Assembly: GCF_020532805.1 (NCBI RefSeq) | Contig: NZ_MQTQ01000007.1 | Span: forward strand, 1 to 33,184 | DNA: 33,184 nt | Origin: Arthrobacter sp. SO5 | GTDB taxonomy: Bacteria; Actinomycetota; Actinomycetes; Actinomycetales; Micrococcaceae | Reading direction: 5' to 3' | Shown: in pieces, positions 1 to 7,780 of the stretch | Position numbering within the stretch: the stretch's first letter is position 1 | Layout of the letters: every line of letters starts with the position of its first letter | The notes under the pieces: generated by a model | Database searches by the model: none | What the model was told of the DNA's origin: nothing | Seen by the model: only the letters and a program-made list of their open reading frames with translations | Program-made: the position numbers and the translations under genes

Positions 1-54
1 GGACATGTCCAGTCTTGGCGCGGGGAATTGGGCAGTTTGGGACTATGTCCATCC

Positions 55-111
55 GCGGGCCGGGAGGCTGGGCATGCGCCTTTGTGCGGGCCGGGAGGCT
101 GGGCATGCGCC
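55..111. repeat. 26-bp direct repeat, two perfect copies
   Basis: The same 26 bases, from GCGGGCCGGG to GGCATGCGCC, occur at 55-80 and 86-111, a 31-base period with a 5-base spacer. Further left are two GTCC-containing palindrome-like words, GGACATGTCC at 1-10 and GGGACTATGTCC at 39-50. No convincing gene covers 1-238: the open frames here lack a ribosome binding site and family resemblance. The region therefore reads as repetitive intergenic DNA downstream of the DUF6458 gene. Its function is unknown. Confidence 0.85.
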
Positions 112-157
112 GCGGGGCCGCGGTGCGGCGGGCTGTATCCACCCGGGGTTTAGATGG

Positions 158-197
158 CGGAAGCCGGGCCGGACCTTACGGTCCGGCCCGGCTTCCG
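158..197 (-). terminator. Strong hairpin, probable terminator of the DUF6458 gene
   Basis: A perfect 18-bp stem (158-175 paired with 180-197) closes on a four-base TTAC loop. It lies about 40 bases beyond the stop codon of the leftward DUF6458 gene, where a terminator is expected. There is no clear U-tract, which is common in high-GC actinobacteria. Since a hairpin is symmetric, it could also stop transcription entering from the left. Confidence 0.7.
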
Positions 198-238
198 GGT
201 CATTCACTGAGACGCCCGAGGGCGCCGGGAGACAGGGC

Positions 239-502
239 TTAGATGCCGGCGTCGCGGCTCTCGTTCCGGGTGATGGTCTCGCCGGTGTTGGGGTCGACGA
301 CGGAGCGGGTTTCGCTGACCCGGCGGGTGCGGCTGCGGCCCGGGGAAGCCAGGATCAGGGAGGCGACCAGCCCGATCACGCCCACCGCCATCAGGATGTA
401 GCCGATCATGGTCTGGTCAACGTTGGGGATCAATCCGGGGGAGATCGCCCAGGCCAGGATGGCGCCGAGGGCGATGAGGAAGATGGAGGAACCGATTCTC
501 AT
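239..502 (-). CDS. DUF6458 family small membrane protein
   Basis: This 87-residue protein begins MRIGSSIFLIALGAILAWAI and has two hydrophobic segments, about residues 5-20 and 33-53, joined by a short loop. It ends in a charged, Arg/Ser/Thr-rich tail. The opening and two-helix layout match the DUF6458 family of small actinobacterial membrane proteins, whose role is unknown. The start is well supported: AAGGAG lies six bases before the ATG on the minus strand. The gene is monocistronic, diverges from the ketosynthase gene and runs into the hairpin at 158-197. The upstream sequence holds an ATGCTTAG/GTAGTAGCGAC element resembling one in front of the gene at 19145. Family assignment is from memory of the motif and is fairly sure; function cannot be given. 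Confidence 0.85.
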   Translation of the reverse strand: MRIGSSIFLIALGAILAWAISPGLIPNVDQTMIGYILMAVGVIGLVASLILASPGRSRTRRVSETRSVVDPNTGETITRNESRDAGI

Positions 503-681
503 GACTTGCTCCTTGGTGTCCGGTAGGACGGGTCGCTACTACTAAGCATGCTGTCCAGCGTCACGCTACAGCCCGATCCACGGTGTTTCAACGATCTTGG
601 CTGCGCCTCGCCGGGGATTTCCGCGCAGTGCGGCACGTATTCTTGAAGGGTGTCAGGCGTCAGCACTTTTGAGCGCCCTGC

Positions 682-745
682 CCCCGCAGTCCACGCAGCC
701 CCCCGCAGTCCCCGCAGTCCCCGCGGTCCTTGCAGTACCCGCAGT
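682..745. repeat. Imperfect 9-bp tandem repeat upstream of the ketosynthase gene
   Basis: Seven consecutive units resembling CCCCGCAGT fill 682-745 with one extra base after the second unit. Units 1, 3 and 4 are identical; the others differ at one to three positions. The array ends 22 bases before the chosen ATG of the ketosynthase gene, so it lies in the leader or promoter. If translation began upstream it would give a Pro-Ala-Val run that no ketosynthase needs, so I treat it as noncoding. Confidence 0.8.
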
Positions 746-767
746 CCACACGGAAGCACGGTTTGCA

Positions 768-1988
768 ATGTTGGAAGTTCCCCCCAGAGTTGTCATCACC
801 GGACAGGGCGCGGTGACCCCAGTGGGCGGCACTGCGCCCGAGACGTGGGCCGCCCTGGCTGCCGGGCGCTCCGGGATCGCGGCGCTCGACGAGGACTGGG
901 CCCAGGGCCTGCCCGTCAGGATGGCCGGCCGGGTGATGACGGACGTGGCCTCGCAGCTTTCCACCCCCGAATACAAAAGGATGGACCGCTGCGGGCATTT
1001 GGCGCTCATTGCGGCCCGGGAAGCCTGGGCCCAGGCCGGCCGCCCGGCCGCCGACCCGGAGCGCCTCGCGGTGGTCATCGGCTCCGGCTACGGCGGCCTG
1101 GACACCACCCTGGAGCAGGCCCGGACCCTTGACGCCAGCGGCCCCCGCAGGGTCTCCCCGCATACGCTCACCCGCATCATGGTGAACGCCCCCGCCGCCT
1201 GGGTGTCTATGGAGGTGGGCGCCAAGGGCGGCGCGCGGACTCCCGTGAGCGCCTGCGCCTCCGGGGCCGAAGCCATCTCCCAGGCAGCAGACATGATCCG
1301 GGCCGGGGCCGCGGACGTCGTGATTGCCGGCGGGGTGGATTCGTGCATCAATGGCCTGATCATCAGCGGCTTTGCACAAATCCGTGCCCTCTCCACGCGC
1401 AACGCCGAACCCCAGACCGCCTCGCGCCCCTTCGACCGGGACCGTGACGGCTTTTTGCTGGCAGAAGGCGCTGCGGTCCTGGTGCTGGAACGCGAAGACC
1501 ACGCCAGGGCCCGCGGCGCGGAGATCCTCGGCGTGGTGGCCGGGACGGCGGTGACGTCCGACGCCGTCGACATCGTCGCCGCTGATCCGGCAATGCAGCG
1601 CAGAGTGATGGAAAAGGCCATTGCCGCCGCCGGCCTCACCCCCGGGGACATCGGCCTGGTCCACGCCCACGCGACGTCCACTCCGGTGGGCGATCGCCTG
1701 GAGGCCGAAGCCATCAAGGCCACCCTGGGAAGCCAGGTTCCCGTCACATCCACCAAGTCGCTCACCGGCCACCTCCTCGGCGGCGCCGGAGCGCTCGGTG
1801 CCATCGTGACGGTCCAGGCATTGCGGACGGGAATCCTCCCGGGAACGCGCAACCTTGAGAACCCGGACGACGCGTGCGGCCTCAACGTCATCCCGGAAAC
1901 AGCCTCAGGACTGCGGGCGACGGCGGGAATCTCCAACGCCTTCGGCTTCGGCGGCCACAGCACCGCGCTGGTGTTCACCGAAAGCTAG
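768..1988 (+). CDS. fabF: Beta-ketoacyl-ACP synthase II-like ketosynthase (FabF/KAS II family)
   Basis: This 406-residue protein would condense malonyl-ACP with a growing acyl-ACP in cytoplasmic fatty acid elongation. The thiolase-fold ketosynthase signature is complete: nucleophile Cys163 in VSACASGAEA, His301 in HAHATSTPVGD, Lys330 and His335 in STKSLTGHLLGG, and the glycine-rich end FGFGGHST. Length matches the KAS II family (about 410). The ATG at 768 is chosen because the family N-terminus (VVITGQGAVTPVG) begins eight residues later; an upstream in-frame ATG at 597 would only add a repeat-derived leader. The ribosome binding site is weak. It is not next to fabD, fabH or acpP, as the main actinobacterial fabF usually is, so it may be a second, specialised ketosynthase. 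An esterase gene follows after 10 bases. Confidence 0.88.
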   Translation: MLEVPPRVVITGQGAVTPVGGTAPETWAALAAGRSGIAALDEDWAQGLPVRMAGRVMTDVASQLSTPEYKRMDRCGHLALIAAREAWAQAGRPAADPERLAVVIGSGYGGLDTTLEQARTLDASGPRRVSPHTLTRIMVNAPAAWVSMEVGAKGGARTPVSACASGAEAISQAADMIRAGAADVVIAGGVDSCINGLIISGFAQIRALSTRNAEPQTASRPFDRDRDGFLLAEGAAVLVLEREDHARARGAEILGVVAGTAVTSDAVDIVAADPAMQRRVMEKAIAAAGLTPGDIGLVHAHATSTPVGDRLEAEAIKATLGSQVPVTSTKSLTGHLLGGAGALGAIVTVQALRTGILPGTRNLENPDDACGLNVIPETASGLRATAGISNAFGFGGHSTALVFTES

Positions 1989-1998
1989 GCTGTCCCCC

Positions 1999-2616
1999 AT
2001 GGAGACAGTTGTGTGGTCAAAGCCGGAGCAGGAGCGTCCCGGCACTCCCCTGCTGGTCATGATGCACGGCTACGGCAGGGACGAATCCCGGATGGCGAAG
2101 CTCTTCGGTTCGCTCCCGCCGGAGTTCACTTGCGCGGCCCTCCGTGCGCCGAAAGTAATCGGCGACGGCTACGGCTGGTTCCTGCTGGACTATTTCCTGA
2201 CCCACGACTTCGCGGACGTCATCTCCTCCACCAACGCCGTCTTCGGCTGGATCGAGTCCGTGAAGGCCAATCACAGCAGCGTGAGCCTGCTCGGGTACTC
2301 CCAGGGCATGGCCATGGCCAGCACGCTGCTGCGCCTGCGGCCCGCACAGTTCCGGGCCGTCGTCGGGCTGTCCGGGTTTGTCCTGGACAACGAACTCCTG
2401 GCCATGAGCGAGTCCTTTGAGTCGCGGCCGCCGTTCTTCTGGGGCCGGGACAGGGACGACGCGGTCATCAATGATGCCGCCACAGAACACACCGAGGAAT
2501 GGCTCCACGAGAACACCCAGCTCACGGCCCGGACGTATCCCGGCATGGGGCACTCCGTCGCCAAGTCCGAGCTCGTGGATGTCAGCGCTTTCCTGCGCCA
2601 CTACGTGCTCCGCTGA
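1999..2616 (+). CDS. Alpha/beta-hydrolase, phospholipase/carboxylesterase family
   Basis: A 205-residue cytoplasmic serine esterase. The nucleophile elbow is GYSQG with Ser101; candidate triad partners are Asp154 in GRDRDDAV and His185 in PGMGHSV. The opening (LLVMMHGYGRDES) supplies the oxyanion-hole HGYG region. Length and motif order match the small carboxylesterase family (about 200-220 residues) that cleaves short acyl esters. The ATG at 1999 lies 10 bases after the ketosynthase stop; the open frame extends upstream but those residues fall outside the family and inside the ketosynthase gene. The two genes are probably co-transcribed, which might mean acyl-chain trimming or thioesterase-like activity, but that is only a guess from position. 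Confidence 0.82.
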   Translation: METVVWSKPEQERPGTPLLVMMHGYGRDESRMAKLFGSLPPEFTCAALRAPKVIGDGYGWFLLDYFLTHDFADVISSTNAVFGWIESVKANHSSVSLLGYSQGMAMASTLLRLRPAQFRAVVGLSGFVLDNELLAMSESFESRPPFFWGRDRDDAVINDAATEHTEEWLHENTQLTARTYPGMGHSVAKSELVDVSAFLRHYVLR

Positions 2617-2677
2617 CCCAGCGCCCCTGCAGCAGGGCCACACGGCTTCGATGGTTTATCCACTTGCGTGCGTATTT

Positions 2678-2691
2678 TGTCAGCGTTTACA
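2678..2691. promoter_or_regulatory. LacI-type operator-like palindrome (weak)
   Basis: TGTCAGCGTTTACA is an imperfect palindrome around a central CG and resembles the TGTAAACGTTTACA-like operators of LacI-family repressors, with five of seven paired positions matching. It lies just upstream of the LacI-family remnant and of the phosphorolysis genes. One short imperfect match could be chance. Confidence 0.25.
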
Positions 2692-2749
2692 CTCGAAGGC
2701 GGCCCTGTTTGCGGCCTATGACTCCAGGGGGAAGAAAGGGCCGGGCTCC

Positions 2750-3075
2750 GTGCTTCAGGCTAAGACCCCCCTTGCCGGCCTGTCCCGGCGGCCCTACGCT
2801 ATCTTCGCCGGCTGCAACGACACGGCCTTCGGTTCGTTGATGGCGTTGCAGGACCCCGGTTTGTCAGCGCCGGAAATCGTGTCCATCATAGGAATAGACG
2901 GTCATCAGATGATCGGTTCCAAGGGTTGACCACCACCGCCCAGCCAGAAGCCGAACAGGGTACGTTTTCGGCCAACCTGCTGATTGAAGGGCTGCACCGC
3001 CAGGGGCATTCCCTTTCCAGCCACCTCCTGGAGACCACGCTGGTGCAGCGATGCAGCACCCGGCGGCAGCGCTAG
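2750..3075 (+). pseudogene. LacI-family transcriptional regulator remnant (truncated, frameshifted)
   Basis: Two pieces of a LacI/GalR-type sugar-binding domain lie in successive frames. The first, from about 2792 to 2915, reads PYAIFAGCNDTAFGSLMAL and then VSIIGIDGHQM, the classic AIFA-nD-tAfG-l and vSviGiDgh blocks. It stops at 2927-2929. The second, in another frame from about 2926 to 3075, reads LTTTAQPEAEQG, LLIEGL and LVQRCST, the family's C-terminal lTTv-QP-eeqG-aA-lL and LvvR-St blocks. Joined, they give the last third or so of a regulator of about 340 residues. The DNA-binding helix-turn-helix and most of the first sugar-binding lobe are not recognisable upstream. The gene is therefore both 5'-truncated and frameshifted, and cannot make a repressor. 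It sits directly before the beta-PGM/GH65 genes, where a LacI regulator of disaccharide use would be expected. Confidence 0.75.
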
Positions 3076-3184
3076 CGCCTGGACGCCGCTTCCCCCGAAT
3101 CTCCACAAAGCTTCCCGTCCGGTCCGCCATTGGCCGCGACAACCACCGACTTGCCTGCCCACCGTCTGAAAGGACATCGGACCC

Positions 3185-3934
3185 ATGACTGAGCTTCCCG
3201 CCCGCGCATCCAACGCAACACCCTCCGGCTGGACCGGCGCCTCCGCCATCCTCTTTGACCTCGACGGCGTCCTGACCCCCACCGCGGTCGTGCACGAGCG
3301 GGCCTGGCAGGAACTCTTCGACGGCTTCCTTCAGTCCGTCCCCGGGGCGGCCGGCTACCGCGAGAGCGACTACTTCGACCACATCGACGGCAAGCCCCGC
3401 TTCGACGGCGTCCGCGACTTCCTCGCCTCGCGCAACGTCGTCCTGCCCGAAGGCCCGCTGGATGACGACCCCGCGCACAACACCGTCCACGGCCTGGGCA
3501 ACCGCAAGAACAAGGTCTTCAACGACATCGTCGAGGCCGGCGGAGTCAAGCCCTACGAAGGCTCCGTGCGCCTCATCGAGGCCGCACTGGCCCGCGGGCT
3601 CAAGCTCGCCGTCGTCTCCTCCTCCCGCAACGCCCCGGCGGTGCTCAAGGCGGCAGGGCTCACCGGCTACTTCCCGGTGGTGGTGGACGGCGTCGTCGCC
3701 GTCTCGGAAGGGCTGCCTGGCAAGCCCAGCCCGGCCACCTACGAGTACGCAGGCCGGCTGCTGGGCCTGCCCAGCGAGGAGTGTGTCGTGGTCGAGGATG
3801 CCGTCTCGGGAGTCCAGGCCGGCAGCGCAGGGAGCTTCCACTCCGTAATCGGCGTGGACCGGGGGGCCGGCAGGCAGACCCTGCTGGACGCTGGCGCCAC
3901 GATTGTGGTCAACGACCTCGCCGAACTGCTCTAG
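3185..3934 (+). CDS. pgmB: Beta-phosphoglucomutase family HAD hydrolase
   Basis: This 249-residue cytoplasmic HAD-superfamily protein would interconvert beta-glucose-1-phosphate and glucose-6-phosphate. HAD motif I is FDLDGVLTPT with nucleophile Asp25 and acid/base Asp27; motif II is the VVSSSRN stretch; motif IV is VVVEDAVSGVQAG, typical of the beta-PGM subfamily. The cap region holds an HNTVHGLGNRKN segment shared with phosphorylase-linked actinobacterial members. AAAGGA lies ten bases before the ATG. The GH65 gene follows after 102 bases, the expected partner because inverting GH65 enzymes release beta-glucose-1-phosphate. The pair resembles mycobacterial Rv3400/Rv3401. Substrate specificity within HAD phosphatases is not proven by motifs alone, but the context supports mutase activity. 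Confidence 0.85.
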   Translation: MTELPARASNATPSGWTGASAILFDLDGVLTPTAVVHERAWQELFDGFLQSVPGAAGYRESDYFDHIDGKPRFDGVRDFLASRNVVLPEGPLDDDPAHNTVHGLGNRKNKVFNDIVEAGGVKPYEGSVRLIEAALARGLKLAVVSSSRNAPAVLKAAGLTGYFPVVVDGVVAVSEGLPGKPSPATYEYAGRLLGLPSEECVVVEDAVSGVQAGSAGSFHSVIGVDRGAGRQTLLDAGATIVVNDLAELL

Positions 3935-4036
3935 CAGCCAAGGCCCCCGCACCACCGCACGGCCTTCCCGGCCGCACATCTGCTCCGCCGCACCCCCAAC
4001 GCAGCACCTTCACCGCCTACAAGGAATCCCCACATC

Positions 4037-6367
4037 ATGGCTCTCATCACCTCGGACCGCGCACGATTCCCCAACGACCCCTGGCAGCTCGTTGAATCCG
4101 TCCACCTCCCCGGCAACGCCGGCACGCTGGAAACCCTCTTCAGCCTCGGCAACGGACATCTGGGCATCCGCGGCGCCCACTGGGCTGCCGCCGACGCCGA
4201 CCTGCCCGGCAGCTTCATCAACGGCTTCCATGAGACCTGGGACATCAAGCACGCCGAAAACGCGTACGGCTTCGCCCGCACGGGCCAGCGGATCCTCTAC
4301 ATCCCGGACGCCAACAACTTCACCGTGGTCATCGACGGCGAAACGCTGAGCCTGAGCGAATCCACCGTGCTGGACTACCGGCGGAGCGTTGACTTCGCCA
4401 CCGGCATCTACGAGTGCCGGATCACCTGGCAGTGCCGCTCTGGCGCAACCGTTACCACGACGGAACGCCGTGCCGTGGGCTACGAAACCCGCGGGGCCCT
4501 CGGCATCTCGCTGGAACTCGCCGCGGACCGGGACATCTCCGCCGATGTCACTTCTTCGGTGATCAACCGCCAGGACCAGCCTGTGGAGGACCATTCGAGC
4601 CACGACCCGCGACGGGCCGGACGGCACGCCGGGCGGGTACTGCTGCCGATGCGCCTCGACGGCGGCGACGGCTCACTGCGCCTGTCCTGGGAGACCGCCG
4701 AATCCAAGCAACGGATCGGCATGGCGGTGGACCACTGGACCTCGGCGGAAGTGCAGCCCTTCGACACCCTGGTCCAGGAGGATGACAGCAGCGTCCGCTA
4801 CGTGCTCGCCGTCGGCGCGGACCAGCCCTTCGTACTGGAAAAGAGCGTCAGCTACGCCGTCGGGCAGGGCTCGGCGGACCTTGCCGATGACGCCGAGGCA
4901 GGGCTCAAACCGATCGCCGAAATCTTTGCCGAAAGCACCGCGCACTTCCGCGGCTACTGGACCACGAGCGATATAGTGCTGGCGGGCCAGGCCGAGCTGC
5001 AGCAGGCCGTCCGCTGGAACCTCTTCCAGCTGGCCCAGGCCACGGCCCGCGCCGACGTCGCGGGCATCCCGGCGAAGGGCGTGTCCGGTTCCGGCTACGA
5101 CGGGCACTACTTCTGGGACCAGGAGGTGTACCTGATGCCCTACCTGACCTACACCAACCCGGACAGCGCCCGCCAGGTCCTCGAGTTCCGCCACGCAATG
5201 CTGCCCGAGGCGAAGATCCGGGCCAAGGAGCTCAGCGTCGACGGCGCCCTGTTCCCCTGGCGCACCATCAACGGGCTGGAGGCCAGCGCCTACTACGCCG
5301 CCGGCACAGCCCAGTTCCACATCGCCGCCGCGATCGCCTTCGCCACGAACCGCTACACCTGGGCCAGCGGGGACGCGGAGTTCCAGGAATCCGTTGGCTC
5401 CGAACTCCTGGTAGAGACGGCCCGGATGTGGGCCTCGCTGGGGTTCTTCGGCAAGGACGGGCTCTTCCACATCCACGGCGTGACCGGCCCGGACGAGTAC
5501 ACCGCCGTCGTCAACGACAACCTGTACACGAACGTCATGGCCCGCTTTAACCTGCGCGCCGCCGCGGCGCTGGACCACCCGGCGATCGACGACGCCGAAC
5601 GCGAGTTCTGGGACCAGGCGGCCAACCGGATGCTGCTGCCCTACGACGAGGACCTCCAGGTCCACTCGCAGGACAACGACTTCATGACCCTGGAGCCGTG
5701 GGACTGGACCACGCCGCGGTCCAAGTACCCGCTGCTGCTGAACTTCCACCCGCTGGTGATCTACCGGCACCAGGTCCTCAAGCAGGCGGACACCGTGCTG
5801 GCGATGTTCCTGCAGTGGCAGGACTTCACCGCCGAGGAAAAGCGGCGCGCCTTCGACTTCTACGACCCCATCACCACGGGCGACTCCACCCTGTCCGCCT
5901 GCGTGCAGGGCATCATGGCCGCCGAGGTGGGCTACGGCAAGGCCGCTCTGGACCACTTCACGCACGCGTTGTTCATAGACCTGGACGATACCCACGGCAA
6001 CGCGATCGACGGCGTGCACATCGCGTCCGCCGGCGGCGTGTGGAGCTCGCTGGTCAGCGGCTTCGCGGGCCTGCGCGACCAGGGCGCGGTGCCGTACTTC
6101 GACCCGCGCCTGCCGGCCGACTGGGACGGCATGTCCTTCCACCTGAGGGTCCAGGGCCGGCTGCTGCATGTCGAGCTGGTGCGGGGCGCCATCAGCCTGA
6201 CCGTGCGGGAGGGCGCCCCGCTGGACGTAGATGTCCGCGGCGAGCTGCTCACGGTCGACGGCGATCCGTTGCGGGTCCCGCTGGCCCCGGTCGCGGCCCC
6301 GGAGCCCACGGTCTTCCCCAGCGGGCTCCCAACGGCGTCTATCCCGATCGTGCGCGCCGGCGTCTAG
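4037..6367 (+). CDS. Glycoside hydrolase family 65 disaccharide phosphorylase (maltose/trehalose/kojibiose type)
   Basis: This 776-residue protein is a full-length GH65 enzyme. The N-terminal beta-sandwich contains the family opening (ETLFSLGNGHLGIRG). The (alpha/alpha)6 barrel contains GHYFWDQEVYLMPYL, the FPWRTINGLEA block and the catalytic general acid Glu487 in GVTGPDEYTAVVNDN. Near the end, the DLDDTHGNAIDGVHIAS motif contributes to phosphate and substrate binding. GH65 members phosphorolyse maltose, trehalose, kojibiose or nigerose with inversion, giving beta-glucose-1-phosphate; the neighbouring beta-PGM would convert it to glucose-6-phosphate. I cannot choose the disaccharide from sequence alone. 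No signal peptide, so it acts inside the cell, and an uptake transporter must lie elsewhere. AAGGAA lies 10 bases before the ATG. The gene ends at a palindromic repeat facing a convergent MFS gene. Confidence 0.9.
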   Translation: MALITSDRARFPNDPWQLVESVHLPGNAGTLETLFSLGNGHLGIRGAHWAAADADLPGSFINGFHETWDIKHAENAYGFARTGQRILYIPDANNFTVVIDGETLSLSESTVLDYRRSVDFATGIYECRITWQCRSGATVTTTERRAVGYETRGALGISLELAADRDISADVTSSVINRQDQPVEDHSSHDPRRAGRHAGRVLLPMRLDGGDGSLRLSWETAESKQRIGMAVDHWTSAEVQPFDTLVQEDDSSVRYVLAVGADQPFVLEKSVSYAVGQGSADLADDAEAGLKPIAEIFAESTAHFRGYWTTSDIVLAGQAELQQAVRWNLFQLAQATARADVAGIPAKGVSGSGYDGHYFWDQEVYLMPYLTYTNPDSARQVLEFRHAMLPEAKIRAKELSVDGALFPWRTINGLEASAYYAAGTAQFHIAAAIAFATNRYTWASGDAEFQESVGSELLVETARMWASLGFFGKDGLFHIHGVTGPDEYTAVVNDNLYTNVMARFNLRAAAALDHPAIDDAEREFWDQAANRMLLPYDEDLQVHSQDNDFMTLEPWDWTTPRSKYPLLLNFHPLVIYRHQVLKQADTVLAMFLQWQDFTAEEKRRAFDFYDPITTGDSTLSACVQGIMAAEVGYGKAALDHFTHALFIDLDDTHGNAIDGVHIASAGGVWSSLVSGFAGLRDQGAVPYFDPRLPADWDGMSFHLRVQGRLLHVELVRGAISLTVREGAPLDVDVRGELLTVDGDPLRVPLAPVAAPEPTVFPSGLPTASIPIVRAGV

Positions 6368-6377
6368 GCAGGGCCAC

Positions 6378-6444
6378 AGCAACGCGGGGTCACTTCGCGC
6401 CCATCACGGACCACCGGACGGGCGTTAAGTGACCCCGCGATGCT
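6378..6444. repeat. Dispersed palindromic repeat, copy 1
   Basis: Two 25-base arms, 6378-6402 and 6420-6444, are inverted copies matching at about 22 of 25 positions, with the shared core CGCGGGGTCACTT. A closely related element is at 27085-27155. Here it lies between convergent genes (GH65 and MFS) and could act as a two-way terminator. The right arm contains the stop codon and last codons of the MFS gene. Confidence 0.85.
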
Positions 6445-7780
6445 CCGGGGCGGGCAGCTCTGAACCGGAGCGGTCGGCTGCGCCGGTGTCACTGTCGCTG
6501 CCGTCCGTCAGCGGATGGGCCAGCTCGTCGGACGGCATCCTGGCCACCACGAGGGCGACCACCGCCATGACGGGACACACCGTTCCGGCCACGAGGAAAA
6601 TCAGCCACACCGGCAACACCTCGGCGGCCGGCCCGGCGAGGGCCATGGAGACCGGCATGAGGGCCAGCGACACGAAGAAATCCAGGCTGGAGACGCGGCC
6701 CAGCAGGTGCGGCATCACGCGCCGCTGCAGGAGCGTCCCCCAGATCACCATGCCGACGCCGCCGGTGGCGCCGAAGATGAACAGGGCCGCCGCCACGGCC
6801 CAGAAGCTGTCCATCATGCCGACGGCGGCGACCGGCAGGCTGCCCGCACCCCAGCTGACCATCATCACCGTCAGGTAGCGGCGCGGCAGCGGGAAAGAGG
6901 CGGTGGCCAGTGAACCTGCCGCGCCTCCGATGCCCATGATGGCGAGCAGGAAGCCGAACATGCGCGCGTCCCCGCCGAGCTGGTCCCGGACCACGAACGG
7001 GACCAGGACCTCAATGGGACCGATCAGGAAAAGCACGGAAATGCACGCCCACAGCAGGGTCCACAGGAGCCAGGGTGTCCGAATGGTGTAGCTGACGCCC
7101 TCCCGGAGATCGTGCAGCAGGGAGGTCCTGGCCCGTGCCGTGACCCGCGCGCCGGCGTCGCCAGCCCCCTTGCCCGCCGCCGCAGCCCGGGGAGTGGGGC
7201 GGAGGAAGTTCAGGATTGAAAACGCCAGGAGATGGCACGCCGCAACCCCGGCGACGGCGTTCGCGGGGGAGAAGGCCGCCACGAGAATGCCTGCAACCGC
7301 CGGACCCGCGGCCTGCTGCAAGATGGGCCGCATGGTCCCCTCCATGCCGTTGGCCGCGAGCAGATCCTCCGGCGGCAGGATCCGCGGCAGGATGGCGGAG
7401 TAGGCGGGGAAGAAAAATGCCGCCCCGATCCCGAGCACGAACGCCCCCAGGGCCAGGTGCCAGAGCTCAAGCCGGCCCGCGAGGGCCAGCCCGCTGACGG
7501 TCGCAATGACGGCAAGGTTGGCGCCCTCCACCGCGATGATGAGCAGGCGCTGCGGCAGGCGGTCCGCCGCGATGCCTCCGGCCAGGACAAACGCGACCAG
7601 GCCAGCACTGCCCGCCGCGGCCACGAGGGAGAGCTCCAGCGGGCCCCCGCCCAGGTGGATCACCTCGTAGACCATGGCCACGGCCCACATCCCGGACCCG
7701 AAAATGGAGATGGCCAGGGCCGCAATCAGCACACGGTATTCCCGGTGCGCGAACGGGCGAAGGGCCCTCAATGAGCGCAT
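6425..7780 (-). CDS. Major facilitator superfamily transporter (probable exporter)
   Basis: The 451-residue protein begins MRSLRALRPFAHREYRVLIA and contains about 10-12 hydrophobic helices, as in MFS proteins of the enterobactin exporter EntS/macrolide efflux (DHA3-like) group. The loop between helices 2 and 3 carries the MFS signature region, GGIAADRLPQRLL. ATG at 7780 is chosen because the upstream extension of 68 residues is Arg-rich and unlike a transporter N-terminus; TGGAGCC lies just before it. The last residues, EHRGVT, and the TAA stop are encoded in the palindromic repeat, so the natural C-terminus may have been altered by that element. The hydrophilic C-terminal tail is Ser/Asp-rich. 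Substrate unknown; multidrug or siderophore export is typical for the group. Confidence 0.85.
   Translation of the reverse strand: MRSLRALRPFAHREYRVLIAALAISIFGSGMWAVAMVYEVIHLGGGPLELSLVAAAGSAGLVAFVLAGGIAADRLPQRLLIIAVEGANLAVIATVSGLALAGRLELWHLALGAFVLGIGAAFFFPAYSAILPRILPPEDLLAANGMEGTMRPILQQAAGPAVAGILVAAFSPANAVAGVAACHLLAFSILNFLRPTPRAAAAGKGAGDAGARVTARARTSLLHDLREGVSYTIRTPWLLWTLLWACISVLFLIGPIEVLVPFVVRDQLGGDARMFGFLLAIMGIGGAAGSLATASFPLPRRYLTVMMVSWGAGSLPVAAVGMMDSFWAVAAALFIFGATGGVGMVIWGTLLQRRVMPHLLGRVSSLDFFVSLALMPVSMALAGPAAEVLPVWLIFLVAGTVCPVMAVVALVVARMPSDELAHPLTDGSDSDTGAADRSGSELPAPEHRGVT

Noticed and set aside
682..745. CRISPR-like array
   Set aside because: Units are 9 bases with no spacers and no cas genes are present; it is a simple tandem repeat.
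597..767. N-terminal extension of the ketosynthase
   Set aside because: It would consist largely of repeat-derived Pro-Ala-Val residues; family homology begins after 768.
2417..2929. A complete 170-codon gene carrying the LacI-like end
   Set aside because: Its first part overlaps the esterase in another frame and resembles nothing; only the end matches LacI, so a pseudogene remnant is the better reading.
2864..3979. 371-codon minus-strand open frame opposite the LacI remnant and pgmB
   Set aside because: No family motif; Gly/Val/Asp-rich shadow of pgmB.
4673..6382. 569-codon minus-strand open frame opposite the GH65 gene
   Set aside because: Composition of an antisense shadow and no motif; GH65 is intact on the plus strand.
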